A stretch of 64,000 nucleotides of DNA from Sphingomonas sp. NFR15 (GCF_900103265.1 NZ_FMWX01000002.1:186001-250000); one strand, 5' to 3'. Shown: positions 45,677 to 59,108, counted from the stretch's first letter. Translations and numbers: made by a program. Notes: a model not told the origin generated them from the letters alone.

Positions 45677-45710
45677 CGGATGAAACGGATCGGGCCGTTC
45701 GTTTCATCCG
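45677..45710. promoter_or_regulatory. Palindromic, potentially bidirectional ECF-type promoter
   Basis: CGGATGAAACG (45677-45687) and CGTTTCATCCG (45700-45710) are exact inverted copies. Read on either strand they present GGATG, a 17-base spacer and CGTTT, close to the GGAAC-N16-17-CGTT layout of ECF sigma promoters. Rightward, the -10 lies 32 bases before the sigma GTG with AGGAGG between. Leftward it would start transcription at the S8 peptidase. Autoregulation is inferred. Confidence 0.6.
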
Positions 45711-45734
45711 CATCGACAGGCGAAAGGAGGGCGC

Positions 45735-46223
45735 GTGCATTTCGAGGACGAACTGATCGGTCTGCTGCCGCGCCTGCGGCGGTTCGCCCGATCCCTCGCG
45801 TTCGCGCCCGCCGATGCCGACGATCTGTGTCAGGCGACCGTCGAGCGCGCGTTGAAGGCACGTGACCAATGGCAACCCGGAACACGACTGGATAGCTGGA
45901 TGTACCGTATCATGCGCAACACCTGGATCGACACCGCCCGCGCGAGCCGGCGTCGCGGCGAGACCTTCGTCGCGGCGGAAGCCGGCGAGAGCATTGGCGA
46001 CGCGGGCGATCGCGCGATCGAGGCGCGTGTCGAACTCGGCAAGGTCGGACGGGCGATGGCGATGCTGCCGCCAGAGCAGCGCGAGGCGGTCGCGCTCGTC
46101 CTGGTCGAAGGTCTCGCGTACAAGGAAGCGGCGATGGTGCTGGAGATTCCGATGGGCACGCTCACCTCGCGGCTGGTGCGCGGCCGCGAAGCCTTGATGC
46201 GAACGTTGGAGGAAGCGGCATGA
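45735..46223 (+). CDS. ECF-family RNA polymerase sigma factor
   Basis: A 162-residue sigma-70 group 4 factor. Region 2 is at about 8-75 (LPRLRRFARSLAFAPADADD, then LDSWMYRIMRNTWID). Region 4 is at about 105-155 (LPPEQREAVALVLVEGLAYK, then GTLTSRLVRGREAL). GTG start with AAAGGAGG five bases upstream. The next gene overlaps its stop (ATGA) and encodes a membrane anti-sigma factor. The stimulus is unknown; a divergent secreted protease suggests an envelope or extracytoplasmic cue. Confidence 0.95.
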   Translation: MHFEDELIGLLPRLRRFARSLAFAPADADDLCQATVERALKARDQWQPGTRLDSWMYRIMRNTWIDTARASRRRGETFVAAEAGESIGDAGDRAIEARVELGKVGRAMAMLPPEQREAVALVLVEGLAYKEAAMVLEIPMGTLTSRLVRGREALMRTLEEAA

Positions 46224-46936
46224 GCGGCGAGATTGATCCCGAAATGCTGATGGCCTTTGCCGATGGCGAACTCGATCCGCTCGCGGCCAAGCGCGTCGAA
46301 CACGCCATCGCCGGCGATGCCGAGGCCGCCGCGACGGTGGCGCGTCATCGCGCGCTGCGCGCGACGCTGACGCAGGCGTTCGATCCGGTGACGGCGGAAC
46401 CCGTGCCGCCGGCCCTGTTGGCCGCCGCGAAAAGCCCGAACGTGGTCGATCTCGCCCCGATCCGAAACGCGCGGCGCGTGTCCGGCAGACGCTGGTGGCC
46501 GGTCGGCGGCGCGATCGCGGCGAGTCTCGCTCTCGGGCTGGTCATCGGCGGACAGCTTGGCGGCGGCGCGCCGGTGACGAACCGCGACGGTGCGCTCATC
46601 GCCTCGGGCAACCTCGATCACCTGCTCAACACCCAGCTCGCCGCAACGCAGGACAGCGCTGCGGCGATGCGCGTGCGCGTTACCTTCCGCGACCGATCGG
46701 GCGCGATCTGCCGGACGTTCACGACGCCGGCGCTTGGCGGGATCGCCTGTCGCGACGGGGATGCGTGGCTGTTGCGCGAGACCCGTAACCGGGTTGCGAC
46801 GGGAACCACCGAATATCGTCAGGCCGGTTCCGATGACGCGGCGATCATGGCCGATGCCGAAGCCGCGATGTCGGGCGAACCGCTCGACGCTGCCGCCGAA
46901 GCGCGCGCGCGGGCGAACGGCTGGCGGCCGCAGTAG
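46220..46936 (+). CDS. membrane anti-sigma factor
   Basis: 238 residues. The N-terminal 50 (PEMLMAFADGELDPLAAKRV) form a typical anti-sigma domain without the zinc H-x3-C-x2-C motif. One transmembrane helix is at about 95-113 (VGGAIAASLALGLVIGG), and the periplasmic domain ends in FRDRSGAICRTFTTPALGGI. Overlap with the sigma gene ensures stoichiometric synthesis. Two periplasmic cysteines (in ICRTF and IACRDG) could be redox-sensitive. Confidence 0.88.
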   Translation: MSGEIDPEMLMAFADGELDPLAAKRVEHAIAGDAEAAATVARHRALRATLTQAFDPVTAEPVPPALLAAAKSPNVVDLAPIRNARRVSGRRWWPVGGAIAASLALGLVIGGQLGGGAPVTNRDGALIASGNLDHLLNTQLAATQDSAAAMRVRVTFRDRSGAICRTFTTPALGGIACRDGDAWLLRETRNRVATGTTEYRQAGSDDAAIMADAEAAMSGEPLDAAAEARARANGWRPQ

Positions 46937-46959
46937 CGCGCACGCGCCGAAGCGCGATC

Positions 46960-47430
46960 TCAGCCCCGGTCGATCCGCGCCGCGAAGCAGCCGCGCTTGG
47001 CGTTGTGCGCGTGCAGGTAGGCGACCGTCGGATCGGCGAACATGCGTGCGATCGCCGGCGCGAGGTCGGCGCCGTCGATCACGTCGGCGTCGGTCATCAT
47101 GCCCGCCGCGTCGAACGCGCGCAGCGACAGCAGCCGCCGGGCGAGCACGTCGGGCACCGCATCCTCGTATCGCGCCGGCGCGTCGGCGCCCTCGCGCACG
47201 AAGATCGCGTGGCGCGCGCGATACGGCGTCGCCACCGGCAGATGTTCGAAATTGAGCAGCAGCACGTCCGCGCTGGGCGCGACATCTTCCAGCGTCACCC
47301 GACACGGAAAGCCGGGATGGGCATCCACCCGCATCCGGACCACACCCCGGTCGGCGAGCGCCGCATCGCTCAGGCCGTAGAGTTCCCGGAACGGCGCGGG
47401 ATCGAGGCCCTGGATCACGAAGCCGCTCAC
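46960..47430 (-). CDS. DUF1203 family protein
   Basis: A 156-residue protein with the DUF1203 pattern: FVIQGLDPAPFRELYGLSD, HPGFPCRVTLEDVAP, LLLNFEHLPVATPYRARHAI and ending VAYLHAHNAKRGCFAARID. Function is unknown. Starts with GTG overlapping the ada stop (GTGA), so it is translated with Ada and could be part of the alkylation response. Longer in-frame sequence upstream is a shadow of ada. Confidence 0.85.
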   Translation of the reverse strand: MSGFVIQGLDPAPFRELYGLSDAALADRGVVRMRVDAHPGFPCRVTLEDVAPSADVLLLNFEHLPVATPYRARHAIFVREGADAPARYEDAVPDVLARRLLSLRAFDAAGMMTDADVIDGADLAPAIARMFADPTVAYLHAHNAKRGCFAARIDRG

Positions 47431-48461
47431 TCCACGCCCTCGCGCTTGCGCAGCGCGACCTTGCGGTCGATGCCCCAGGCATAGCCCGCCATCGACCCGT
47501 CGGCGCGCTGCGCGCGGTGGCAGGGAATGACGATCGAGACCGGGTTGGCGCCGCACGCGGTTCCCGCCGCGCGCACCGCCTGCGGGTTGCCGGCCGCGGC
47601 GGCGAGTTCGCGGTAGGTGCGCGTCTCGCCGAAGGGGATCGCGCGCAGCGCCTGCCACACCGCCTCCTGGAAGGCGGTGCCGCGCACGTCGAGCGGCAGA
47701 TCGATGTCACGCTCGGGCGATTCGACCGCCGCCGCCACCTGCGCGGCGAGATCGGCGAGCGCCGCGCCGCCGGGGACGATCTCGGCGTTTTGGAAGCGCG
47801 CGCGCAAGGCCGCCTCACCCTCATCGAACGACACGCGGCACAGCCCCTTGTCGGTGGCGGCGACCAATAGCGGGCCGAGGCTGGTCGCCGCGATCGTCCA
47901 GCGGATCACGACGCCCGCGCCGCCCTTCCGCCACAGGCTCGGGGACATGCCGAGCCGCGCCGCGCCCTGTTCGTAGAAACGGCTCGGCGCGGAATAGCCA
48001 GCCTCGTAGATCGCGTTCGTCACGCTATCCTCCTCGGTGAGCGCCTGCGCGGCGCGGGTCGCGCGTAGGCCGCGCGCATAGGCGGCGGGCGTCACGCCGG
48101 TGGCGCGCTTGAACAGCCGGTGGAAATGGTGCGGCGCATAGCCGACCGCCGCCGCCAGCGCGTCGAGCGCGGTCGCGGCGTCCGCCTCGATCAGCGTGAT
48201 CGCGCGCGCGACGGCGACCTGATCGCGCGCCGCATCGTCGGGCTTGCAGCGCAGGCAGGCGCGATAGCCGGCCGCCTGCGCCTCGGCGCCGTCATGATAG
48301 AAGGAGACGTTCTCGCGCTTGGGGCGCCGCGCCGGGCAGCTCGGCTTGCAATAGATGCCGGTGGTGTGGACCGCGACGACGAAGCGGCCGTCACGGCGAC
48401 GGTCACGCGCATCGAAAGCGGTCCAGGCGGCGTCGGTGTCGATGGGGAGCGTCTCGGGCAT
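47427..48461 (-). CDS. ada: bifunctional DNA methyltransferase/transcription regulator Ada
   Basis: A 344-residue adaptive-response protein. The N-terminal zinc domain has all four ligands C38, C42, C69 and C72 (IYCKPSCPARR, ACLRCKPDD); C38 accepts methyl from phosphotriesters. An AraC-type HTH follows (about 85-180). The C-terminal O6-methylguanine domain has the acceptor C314 in SIVIPCHRAQ. It activates repair genes when methylated. The downstream DUF1203 gene overlaps it; the AlkB-like gene of this window is about 15 kb away. Confidence 0.96.
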   Translation of the reverse strand: MPETLPIDTDAAWTAFDARDRRRDGRFVVAVHTTGIYCKPSCPARRPKRENVSFYHDGAEAQAAGYRACLRCKPDDAARDQVAVARAITLIEADAATALDALAAAVGYAPHHFHRLFKRATGVTPAAYARGLRATRAAQALTEEDSVTNAIYEAGYSAPSRFYEQGAARLGMSPSLWRKGGAGVVIRWTIAATSLGPLLVAATDKGLCRVSFDEGEAALRARFQNAEIVPGGAALADLAAQVAAAVESPERDIDLPLDVRGTAFQEAVWQALRAIPFGETRTYRELAAAAGNPQAVRAAGTACGANPVSIVIPCHRAQRADGSMAGYAWGIDRKVALRKREGVE

Positions 48462-48541
48462 GCCGCCGGTATAGGCGTGTCGCAGCGCGCGTCACATCCC
48501 GCCGCTTGCGGTCAAAGCCGGGTTGCGGGTAGCGGGGGCGC

Positions 48542-49201
48542 ATGCCCGTTCTGCCCCTGATTCCGGTTGCGACCGCCGCCGATGCGACCTGGCCCGATAC
48601 CCGCATCGCCCGGCTGGAAGCGCTGGCGATGGTGCAGGAGCTTGAACTCGCGCTCCTGACGCATGACAGCGCGACGCTCGTGCTCGACGATTGGTGCGTG
48701 CGCCATGATCTCGCGCCCGCCGGCACCCAAATCGTCGCCGATCGCCAGCCGGGTGCCGAACGCCCCGCCCCGCCAGAGGTGCGCGCGGCGCTGCACGTTG
48801 GCGCGGACGAGCCGGTTCGCTATCGACTCGTCCATCTGCGCTGCGGCGCGCGTGTGCTGTCGGTCGCGGAAAACTGGTACGTGCCCGCGCGGCTGACCCC
48901 CGAGATGAACCACGCGCTCGATTCGACCGACGTGTCGTTCGGGCGAATCGTCCGGCCGCTCGGCTTTCGCCGGGTGGGGCTCGGTTCGCGGATCCTGTGG
49001 GCGCCGCTCGGCGAGGATTGGGACGCGCACACAGGTGATAGCGCTATCAAAGATCGCACCGGCAAAAACCTCGTGATCCCGGCGCGGGTAATCGAGAACC
49101 GCGCGGTGCTGGTGCTGCCCGACGGCACACCGTTCTCGCAAGTCATCGAGAACTACACCGGCGCGGTGCTGGGTGCGCAACCACCAGCGGCGCGCCGCTG
49201 A
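48542..49201 (+). CDS. chorismate-lyase-like protein of uncertain function
   Basis: 219 residues. The central part, RYRLVHLRCGARVLSVAENW then YVPARLTPEMNHALDSTDVS and FGRIVRPLGFRR, resembles the chorismate pyruvate-lyase/UTRA fold, with the terminal VIENYTGAVLG. Identity as UbiC is not certain because key residues were not aligned. It lies between ada (divergent) and the ATP synthase operon. No signal peptide is evident: the early PVATAADATWPD segment is too short and polar. Confidence 0.6.
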   Translation: MPVLPLIPVATAADATWPDTRIARLEALAMVQELELALLTHDSATLVLDDWCVRHDLAPAGTQIVADRQPGAERPAPPEVRAALHVGADEPVRYRLVHLRCGARVLSVAENWYVPARLTPEMNHALDSTDVSFGRIVRPLGFRRVGLGSRILWAPLGEDWDAHTGDSAIKDRTGKNLVIPARVIENRAVLVLPDGTPFSQVIENYTGAVLGAQPPAARR

Positions 49202-49394
49202 ATTCATCACGCACGCGCACCGATTGCCTTCGCGCGCGCGCCATGACTATCCACAGGACTTGACCGCCCCGCCCCGCTTGCGCATTGCGGAGCCCGATGC
49301 TAACCGCCCGCCAACCCATCGGCAGGTGCTTGGCGCCAGCCTGTTATCGCATGGGGCCATCTTCTGTTCGCCCTTACCTGAGGAACCTGATCGC

Positions 49395-49949
49395 GTGGAG
49401 ACATCCGGCGGTATTCAAGCCAGTTTAAGCGGTCGCTACGCGACGGCTTTGTTCGAGCTGGCACGCGAGACCAAGGCGATCGACACCGTCGAGGCCAGCC
49501 TCGCGACGGTGCGCGCCGCGCTCGACCAGTCGGACGATTTCAAGCGGCTGACGCAGAGCCCGCTGGTCTCGCGCAAGGACGCCGCGCATGCCGCCGCTGC
49601 GGTGGCCGACGAACTCGGCCTCGACGCCACGACCAAGAATTTCCTCGGTGTGCTCGCCGACAACCGCCGGCTGTCGCAGCTTCCCGCCGTGATCCGCGCC
49701 TTCCGTGAGCTCGCCGCCAACTTCCGCGGCGAGACGACCGCCGAGGTCACGTCTGCGCACCCGCTCGCGCCCGATCAGGTCGATGCGCTCAAGCAGCAGC
49801 TCCGCACCCGTGTCGGCCGCGACGTTTCCGTCGACCTTTCGGTCGATCCCTCGCTCCTCGGTGGGCTGGTCGTCAGGATCGGCAGCCAGATGATCGATTC
49901 GTCGATCAAGACCCGTCTCAATACGCTCGCGCACGCAATGAAAGGCTGA
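49395..49949 (+). CDS. atpH: F1 ATP synthase subunit delta
   Basis: 184 residues linking the F1 head to the peripheral stalk. Conserved features include SGRYATALFELARETKAID at the start and the terminal DPSLLGGLVVRIGSQMIDSS with RLNTLAHAMKG. GTG start at 49395 (M-E-T-S-G-G). Earlier in-frame sequence from 49173 is antisense-like and lacks family similarity. First gene of atpHAGDC. Confidence 0.95.
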   Translation: METSGGIQASLSGRYATALFELARETKAIDTVEASLATVRAALDQSDDFKRLTQSPLVSRKDAAHAAAAVADELGLDATTKNFLGVLADNRRLSQLPAVIRAFRELAANFRGETTAEVTSAHPLAPDQVDALKQQLRTRVGRDVSVDLSVDPSLLGGLVVRIGSQMIDSSIKTRLNTLAHAMKG

Positions 49950-49978
49950 CAGCCGAGGCTGTCAGTGGGAAAGGCTGA

Positions 49979-51511
<1,533 letters not shown>

Positions 51512-51515
51512 AAGT

Positions 51516-51596
51516 CCGTCACCCCAGCGCAAGCTGGGGTCTCCAGTCGCACGCGCGCGGCCAGAGGCACAAGATCCCGGCGTACGCTGGGATGAC
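51516..51596. repeat. Palindromic repeat pair, family C, between atpA and atpG
   Basis: CCGTCACCCCAGC-gcaa-GCTGGGGT at the left and ATCCCGGCG-ta-CGCTGGGAT at the right, ending with GATGAC complementary to GTCA. It fills most of the 100-bp gap between two coupled ATP synthase genes. Such elements within operons can shape mRNA decay and so subunit ratios. Confidence 0.85.
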
Positions 51597-51611
51597 GAAG
51601 TGGGAAGCTAA

Positions 51612-53994
<2,383 letters not shown>

Positions 53995-54007
53995 AGCCGC
54001 CTCTACG

Positions 54008-54111
54008 CCCCGTCCCGTTCGCGGGAGGGGCTGAGGGAGAGCCTGTGGGCATGGCTCTCTCGACATGACACGCCCTCCCCCGACCCCTCCCGCACGCGGG
54101 AGGGGAGTAGG
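54008..54111. repeat. Palindromic repeat pair, family B, between atpD and atpC
   Basis: CCCGTCCCGTTCGCGGGAGG left and CCCTCCCGCACGCGGGAGGG right, enclosing GGGAGAG / CTCTC arms. It matches the copy between pirin and wrbA. It separates atpD from atpC by 125 bp in an otherwise compact operon. Confidence 0.85.
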
Positions 54112-54119
54112 AAACCGAA

Positions 54120-54371
54120 ATGCTGCACTTCGAACTCGTCACGCCTGAAAAGCTCGTCCGCTCGGAAGAGGTCCATATGGTCGTCGTGCCTGGCACCGAG
54201 GGCGATTTCGGCGTGCTCGAAGGCCATGCGCCGGTGATGTCGACAATCCGCGACGGCGCCATCCAGATCTACCGTACCGACAAGGGCGAGCCCGAACTGC
54301 TCGCGATCGAAGGCGGTTTCGCCGAGGTCAATGCGGGCGGGCTGACCGTCCTCGCCGAGCGGGTCGGCTGA
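54120..54371 (+). CDS. atpC: F1 ATP synthase subunit epsilon (short form)
   Basis: 83 residues: [39 protein letters not shown], then [20 protein letters not shown]. It contains the N-terminal beta-barrel only. The C-terminal helical hairpin that inhibits ATP hydrolysis in E. coli epsilon (about 138 residues) is missing. Short epsilons are known in several sphingomonads and other alphaproteobacteria, where the zeta inhibitor may take over, so this is not a truncation by mutation. Confidence 0.92.
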   Translation: MLHFELVTPEKLVRSEEVHMVVVPGTEGDFGVLEGHAPVMSTIRDGAIQIYRTDKGEPELLAIEGGFAEVNAGGLTVLAERVG

Positions 54372-54403
54372 GACTTTTCCCAAGGCATAGCGGCGGCCGG
54401 CCG

Positions 54404-54423
54404 GGCATCACGATGATGATGCC
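54404..54423 (+). terminator. Possible atp operon terminator hairpin
   Basis: GGCATCA-cgatga-TGATGCC (7-bp stem) 33 bases after the atpC stop, extended by GGCGGC...GCCGCC arms with a bulge and followed by AAATTTTCG. Weak but best placed in the 223-bp gap before cpaF. Confidence 0.4.
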
Positions 54424-54594
54424 GCCGCCGAAATTTTCGACAGCAAATATCCTCTGCGCTCGGGCGGTGCCCGTGACCGGCTGAGGCTTCCGTCGTCCTC
54501 TCGGCAGTTCGCGGCGCGTGATCCTTTCCGCGCGATTCAGCAAATCTCAAGCCTTCGCGCTTAGCGGTGCGGTCTTCATGAAGGACCGCGAAGA

Positions 54595-56121
54595 ATGAGT
54601 GCATTTGGCCGACGCCCCGGCGCCGCCGGCAACCGCCCCGCGTTCGGCGTCGCTCGCCCGATGCAGGGCGCCGCCCGCCCCGCCCCCGACGCCGATACCT
54701 ACGCCGACTCATTCCCGTCGCTGATCGACCTGCCGATGCCCGGAGAGATCGACGGGACGGCAATGAGCGCCCTGGCCGGCGCCTCGCAGGACGCGATGCT
54801 GCGCCTCGCCGAGCGGCAGGCCGCCTCCGGCGAGGCCGGCAACAGCCGGGTCGAAGGGTTCGAGGCGTCGATCCACAGGATCAAGGAACAGGTGCTGCCG
54901 CGCCTGCTCGAACGGGTCGATCCCGAGGCCGCGGCGACGCTCGACAAGGACGAACTCGCCGAGGAATTCCGCCCGATCATCGGCGAGGTGCTCGCCGAGT
55001 TGAAGTTGACGCTCAACCGCCGCGAGCAGTTCGCGCTGGAGAAGGTGCTGGTCGACGAGTTGCTCGGCCTCGGGCCGCTCGAGGAATTGCTCAACGACCC
55101 GAACGTGACCGACATCATGGTCAACGGCCCCAATCAGACCTTCGTCGAGCGCAAGGGCAAGCTCGAACTCGCGCAGATCCAGTTCCGCGACGAGGAGCAT
55201 CTGTTCCAGATCGCGCAGCGCATCTGCAACTCGGTGGGGCGCCGGGTCGACCAGACCACGCCGCTCGCCGACGCGCGTCTGAAGGACGGCAGCCGCGTCA
55301 ACGTGATCGTCCCGCCGCTGAGCTTGCGCGGGACCGCGATCTCGATTCGCAAATTCTCCGACAAGCCGATCACGCTCGATATGATGGCGGGCTTCGGCTC
55401 GATGAGCGTCAAGATGGCGACCGCGCTCAAGATCGCGGGAGCCTGCCGGTTCAACATCGTCATCTCCGGCGGCACCGGCTCGGGCAAGACGACGATGCTC
55501 AACGCGCTGTCCAAGATGATCGACCCCGGCGAGCGCGTGCTGACGATCGAAGACGCCGCCGAATTGCGCTTGCAGCAGCCGCACTGGCTGCCGCTCGAAA
55601 CGCGCCCGGCCAATCTGGAAGGCCAGGGCGAGATCAGCATCCGCGATCTCGTCAAGAACTCGCTGCGTATGCGGCCCGACCGGATCATCCTAGGCGAAAT
55701 CCGCGGCGCGGAATGTTTCGACCTGCTCGCCGCGATGAACACCGGCCATGACGGCTCGATGTGTACGCTTCACTCGAACTCCCCGCGCGAATGCCTCGGG
55801 CGCATGGAGAACATGGTGATGATGGGCGACATCAAGATGCCCAAGGAGGCGATCAGCCGCCAGATCGCCGATTCGGTCGATATGATCGTGCAGGTGAAGC
55901 GACTGCGCGACGGCTCGCGCCGGGTGACCAACATCACCGAAGTGATCGGCATGGAAGGCCCGGTGATCGTCACGCAGGAGCTGTTCAAGTTCGAATATCT
56001 GGAGGAGAGCGCCGACGGCAAGATCATCGGCGAATATCGCTCGATGGGGCTACGGCCTTACACGCTGGAGAAGGCGCGGCAGTTCGGGTTCGACCAGGCG
56101 TATCTGGAGGCGTGTTTGTAA
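54595..56121 (+). CDS. cpaF: CpaF-type ATPase of the Tad/Flp pilus family
   Basis: A 508-residue secretion ATPase of the VirB11/GspE class. Walker A GGTGSGKTT (about 293-301), Asp box TIEDAAELRLQQP, Walker B RIILGEIRGAECFDLL and the His box NTGHDGSMCTLHSNSPREC are all intact. An N-terminal low-complexity lead of about 70 residues precedes the helical region. CpaF normally powers assembly of Flp pili with CpaA-E and TadBC. None of those is adjacent within this window, so it may work with a locus elsewhere. Confidence 0.93.
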   Translation: MSAFGRRPGAAGNRPAFGVARPMQGAARPAPDADTYADSFPSLIDLPMPGEIDGTAMSALAGASQDAMLRLAERQAASGEAGNSRVEGFEASIHRIKEQVLPRLLERVDPEAAATLDKDELAEEFRPIIGEVLAELKLTLNRREQFALEKVLVDELLGLGPLEELLNDPNVTDIMVNGPNQTFVERKGKLELAQIQFRDEEHLFQIAQRICNSVGRRVDQTTPLADARLKDGSRVNVIVPPLSLRGTAISIRKFSDKPITLDMMAGFGSMSVKMATALKIAGACRFNIVISGGTGSGKTTMLNALSKMIDPGERVLTIEDAAELRLQQPHWLPLETRPANLEGQGEISIRDLVKNSLRMRPDRIILGEIRGAECFDLLAAMNTGHDGSMCTLHSNSPRECLGRMENMVMMGDIKMPKEAISRQIADSVDMIVQVKRLRDGSRRVTNITEVIGMEGPVIVTQELFKFEYLEESADGKIIGEYRSMGLRPYTLEKARQFGFDQAYLEACL

Positions 56122-56144
56122 GGGCGGAATAGAGGCGAGTCCCT

Positions 56145-56168
56145 TACCGTCGCGCCGGGGCGACGGTA
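56145..56168. terminator. Hairpin between convergent cpaF and phaR
   Basis: TACCGTCGC and GCGACGGTA form a perfect 9-bp stem with a 6-base loop, 24 bases after cpaF and 17 bases after phaR. No T-run on either side, so bidirectional termination is moderate evidence. Confidence 0.5.
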
Positions 56169-56184
56169 TCCCGCCTTGTTTCGC

Positions 56185-56754
56185 TTACTCGCCGAGCTTG
56201 TCGATCTTCTCGACCAGCTTGCCCAGCTCGGCCTTCAGCGCAGCGATTTCCTCGTCCTTGCTGACCGGCGTGCCCTCCTCCGCCGGCTTGGCGGGGGGTG
56301 CGCCGGCCGCGCCGGGCTTGAACGCCTGGGTCGCCGCCTCGAACATCGCCATGTTCTGCTTGGCGAGTTCGGCGAAGGGCGAGTTGGCGAACGCGCCTTC
56401 GACCGCCGACTTGAATTGGAGCTGGTTGCGGCGGAAGCTGTCCATCGAGGCTTCCAGATAGCCCGGCACCATCGCCTGCATCGAATCGCCGTACATCGAG
56501 ATCAACTGGCGCAGGAAATTGACCGGCAGCATCGTCTCGCCACGGGCTTCCTCCTCCATGATGATCTGGGTGAGGATGTTGTGCGTGATGTCCTCATCGC
56601 TCTTCGCATCGACGACCTTGAAGTCGCGCCCCTCGCGCGTCATCGCGGCAAGGTGTTCCAGCGTGATGTAGGATGAGGTTTCAGTATTATAGAGCCGGCG
56701 GTTGGCGTATTTCTTGATGATCGCCGGGCCATCGCCCGCAGTGTGTTTTTTCAT
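56185..56754 (-). CDS. phaR: polyhydroxyalkanoate synthesis repressor PhaR
   Basis: A 189-residue repressor that binds PHA granules and DNA. The N-terminal DNA-binding domain is IIKKYANRRLYNTETSSYIT with LEHLAAMTREGRDFKVVDAK and DITHNILTQIIMEEE; the PHB accumulation domain follows (about 75-130). The C terminus ends in a coiled-coil EIAALKAELGKLVEKIDKL. ATG 56754 chosen; a TTG 15 bases upstream is open. Divergent from the PhaC-like gene, whose promoter it may control. Confidence 0.95.
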   Translation of the reverse strand: MKKHTAGDGPAIIKKYANRRLYNTETSSYITLEHLAAMTREGRDFKVVDAKSDEDITHNILTQIIMEEEARGETMLPVNFLRQLISMYGDSMQAMVPGYLEASMDSFRRNQLQFKSAVEGAFANSPFAELAKQNMAMFEAATQAFKPGAAGAPPAKPAEEGTPVSKDEEIAALKAELGKLVEKIDKLGE

Positions 56755-56775
56755 GAAGAAAGGCCCCAAGCCCCA

Positions 56776-57864
56776 GTGGTTGTCTCACGTCTAACACCTT
56801 TCGATACCGCATCGCAACACGGACCGAGGCCACTGCCGTTATTCCTGGAAATGCTGCAAAGCGAGACGGCGGAATCGCCCGAGCGCCGCGCCGCGGCACT
56901 TGCCGGCTTGCGCGCTTTTCAGGAGGCGCCGCGCGGGCGGCCGCGCAGGCTCGCGCCGGTGCGGTTCCGCAAGGGCCGCGCGCGGCTGCGCGATTATGGC
57001 GTGAAGGGCGAGACGGGGCGGCCGGTGATCGTGGTGCCGTCGCTCATCAACGGCCCGAACATTCTCGACCTGACGCCCGAGGTGTCGCTGCTGCGGTGGC
57101 TGGCGAGCACCGGCGTTCGCCCGCTGCTGGTCGATTGGGGCACCCCGCCGCCGCGCGACCGCGGCATGGACCTGACCGGGCATGTCGAAGATTTGCTGCT
57201 GCCGCTGATCGCGAAGGTGACCGAGCGGCTCGGAACACCCCCCGTCCTCGCGGGCTATTGCCTCGGCGGCACGATGGCGCTGGGCGCGGCCTGTGCCGCC
57301 GAGGTGGCGGGACTGGCGCTGATCGCCGCGCCGTGGCGCTTCAGCGGATTCGGCCCCGGCCGCGCCGACATCGGATCCTTGTGGACCGCCGCCAAGCCGA
57401 GCTGCGAAATCATGGGGCTGGTGCCCGTCGAGGTGCTGCAAAGCGGATTCTGGCGGCTCGATCCCGCCAAGACGATCGCCAAGTACGAGGCGTTTGCGCG
57501 GATGGAGCCGGGCGGTTCCGCCTGGAAGGCGTTCATCGCGGTGGAGGACTGGGCCAATGGGGGCGCGCCCCTGCCCTATGGCGCCGGTCGGCAGTTGATG
57601 GAGGATTTCATCGCGCGCGACCTGCCGGGCAGCGGGGCGTGGCGGGTCGCGGGCACCGCGGCCGACCCGGCGCGGCTCGCATGCCCGGCGATCGAGTTCG
57701 TTTCGCGCCATGACCGGATCGTCCCCGCCGCGAGCGCCGCCGACCTGCCCCACCGGCACGATGTCGTGGCCGGACACGTCGGCATGATCGTGGGCAGCCG
57801 ACGCCGCGCCACGCTGTGGGAGCCGCTTGCGGACTGGCTAAGCGCCCTGCCGCACCCTAGATAA
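56776..57864 (+). CDS. PhaC-like alpha/beta hydrolase (PHA synthase-related)
   Basis: 362 residues from a GTG. HGPRPLPLF begins the family domain. The nucleophile box is GYCLGG at 160-165, with a cysteine (C162) as in PHA synthases rather than serine. Acid in SRHDRIVP and histidine in AGHVGMIVG complete a Cys-Asp-His triad. At about 360 residues it resembles class III PhaC or the shorter PhaC-like depolymerase group; a PhaE partner is not visible. Start is uncertain (GTG 56776, or further upstream at 56743). Divergent from phaR and 36 bp before the thiolase, a PHA gene cluster. Confidence 0.8.
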   Translation: MVVSRLTPFDTASQHGPRPLPLFLEMLQSETAESPERRAAALAGLRAFQEAPRGRPRRLAPVRFRKGRARLRDYGVKGETGRPVIVVPSLINGPNILDLTPEVSLLRWLASTGVRPLLVDWGTPPPRDRGMDLTGHVEDLLLPLIAKVTERLGTPPVLAGYCLGGTMALGAACAAEVAGLALIAAPWRFSGFGPGRADIGSLWTAAKPSCEIMGLVPVEVLQSGFWRLDPAKTIAKYEAFARMEPGGSAWKAFIAVEDWANGGAPLPYGAGRQLMEDFIARDLPGSGAWRVAGTAADPARLACPAIEFVSRHDRIVPAASAADLPHRHDVVAGHVGMIVGSRRRATLWEPLADWLSALPHPR

Positions 57865-57900
57865 CCGCCATACGTTCCACCTGACGGAGACTCAGCAGAC

Positions 57901-59073
<1,173 letters not shown>

Positions 59074-59088
59074 GGCAGGCGCACGGGG

Positions 59089-59108
59089 GCGGGCGCGCAG
59101 GCGCCCGC
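59089..59108. terminator. Short hairpin between convergent phaA and alr
   Basis: GCGGGCGC-gcag-GCGCCCGC (8-bp stem) reaches the alr stop codon. No T-run, weak evidence. Confidence 0.35.

Noticed and set aside
45830..47824. 664-codon minus-strand frame over the ECF operon, DUF1203 and ada
   Set aside because: Crosses several real genes on both strands and has no recognisable domain.
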